NCBI GenBank assembly: GCA_026397495.1
Contig: JAPLUS010000060.1
Span: 1 to 7,507 of the forward strand
DNA: 7,507 nt
Reading direction: 5' to 3'
Source of the DNA: Candidatus Zixiibacteriota bacterium
GTDB taxonomy: Bacteria > Zixibacteria > MSB-5A5 > GN15 > PGXB01
Shown: positions 7,237-7,507 of the stretch, piece by piece
Layout: the number at the start of each line of letters is the position of its first letter
Numbering within the stretch: the first letter of the stretch is position 1
Notes under the pieces: model-generated
Databases searched by the model: none
The model's input: only the letters and a program-made list of their open reading frames with translations
Told to the model about the DNA's origin: nothing
Program-made: the position numbers and the translations under genes

Positions 7237-7507
7237 TTAGCCCTCGCCGGGAATTTTTGAATATACAATGGTTCTAATATCATTATATCATCAGCTCCGG
7301 CAGTTTCAAGTTTTTTCCTGCCATAAGCAATAAAATCGTCAATTTTTATAACACAATTGCTCTGGCCAATCACTCTTGGGGCAGAGCTCCCCAATTCACA
7401 AATATCAAAATCAATCGGATATAGGGGAAGAGTCTTTGCTCCATTTTTCAATTTATCGGTACCAACCACTGTAATCTGCTCATTATCAAAATCGCTGGAA
7501 TCAATTA
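7233..7507 (-). CDS. tsaB: Probable TsaB, t6A37 tRNA threonylcarbamoyladenosine factor (C-terminal part only)
   Basis: The reading frame is open to the right edge, and 90 residues plus the stop are visible. The N-terminal ASKHA ATPase-like half, which holds the diagnostic motifs, lies outside the window. What is seen is the C-terminal part, ending in ADDIMILEPLYIQKFPARAK. The P-x-Y near the end recalls the PLYLR-type tail of TsaB. TsaB is a non-catalytic partner of TsaD and TsaE in forming threonylcarbamoyladenosine at position 37 of ANN-decoding tRNAs. The name rests mainly on this tail and on rimI following with an ATGA overlap, a very common gene pair. A GTG at 7469 is in frame, but the frame runs on upstream, so it is not taken as the start. 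Confidence 0.65.
   Translation of the reverse strand, partial: IDSSDFDNEQITVVGTDKLKNGAKTLPLYPIDFDICELGSSAPRVIGQSNCVIKIDDFIAYGRKKLETAGADDIMILEPLYIQKFPARAK

Noticed and set aside
7467..7469. GTG as start of a 78-residue protein at the right edge
   Set aside because: The same frame stays open to the window end, and the tail fits the C-terminus of TsaB, so this is an internal codon of a cut gene.

Overview
All seven genes in this window lie on the minus strand, so the biological 5'->3' order runs from right to left. The base composition is moderate to somewhat AT-rich, and the genes are packed tightly with overlapping ends. The mix is housekeeping genes followed by cytosolic GAF-type sensor kinases and a sigma-54 activator. 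This suits a free-living Gram-negative-type bacterium, possibly of the FCB/Zixibacteria-like or deltaproteobacteria-like lineages. That placement is an impression from gene content and protein style, not a result. I see no sign of a plasmid, phage, transposon, CRISPR array, tRNA or rRNA.

Region 1 (7507 down to 4616) is a housekeeping operon. It holds the C-terminal end of a probable tsaB (t6A tRNA modification, cut by the window edge), rimI (a GNAT N-acetyltransferase for ribosomal protein S18), accD (beta subunit of acetyl-CoA carboxylase carboxyltransferase) and folC (folylpolyglutamate/dihydrofolate synthase). tsaB/rimI and rimI/accD each overlap by an ATGA stop-start, and accD and folC are 3 bases apart. 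Translational coupling is therefore likely.

Region 2 (about 4665 down to 1155) continues without a gap into two soluble histidine kinases. The first is GAF-HisKA-HATPase. The second is REC-GAF-(GAF-like)-HisKA-HATPase, a kinase with its own N-terminal receiver. The first kinase starts inside the end of folC, and the second starts inside the end of the first, with a 17-base overlap.

Region 3 is a 98-base AT-rich intergenic gap (1057-1154). It carries a good candidate for a sigma-54 (-24/-12) promoter reading leftward, next to a small perfect dyad.

Region 4 (1056 to the left edge) is the first 352 codons of an NtrC-family response regulator, with REC and sigma-54 AAA+ domains and an intact GAFTGA loop. 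Its DNA-binding domain lies outside the window.

The simplest reading is that regions 2-4 form one signalling module. Kinase 1 may phosphorylate the receiver of kinase 2 or the NtrC-like regulator, kinase 2 adds its own GAF input, and the regulator drives sigma-54 promoters, possibly including its own. None of the three proteins shows a membrane segment, so the signal would be sensed in the cytoplasm. The parts are known families. What merits a second look is their arrangement, the sigma-54 promoter, and the physical coupling to fatty acid, folate and translation genes.
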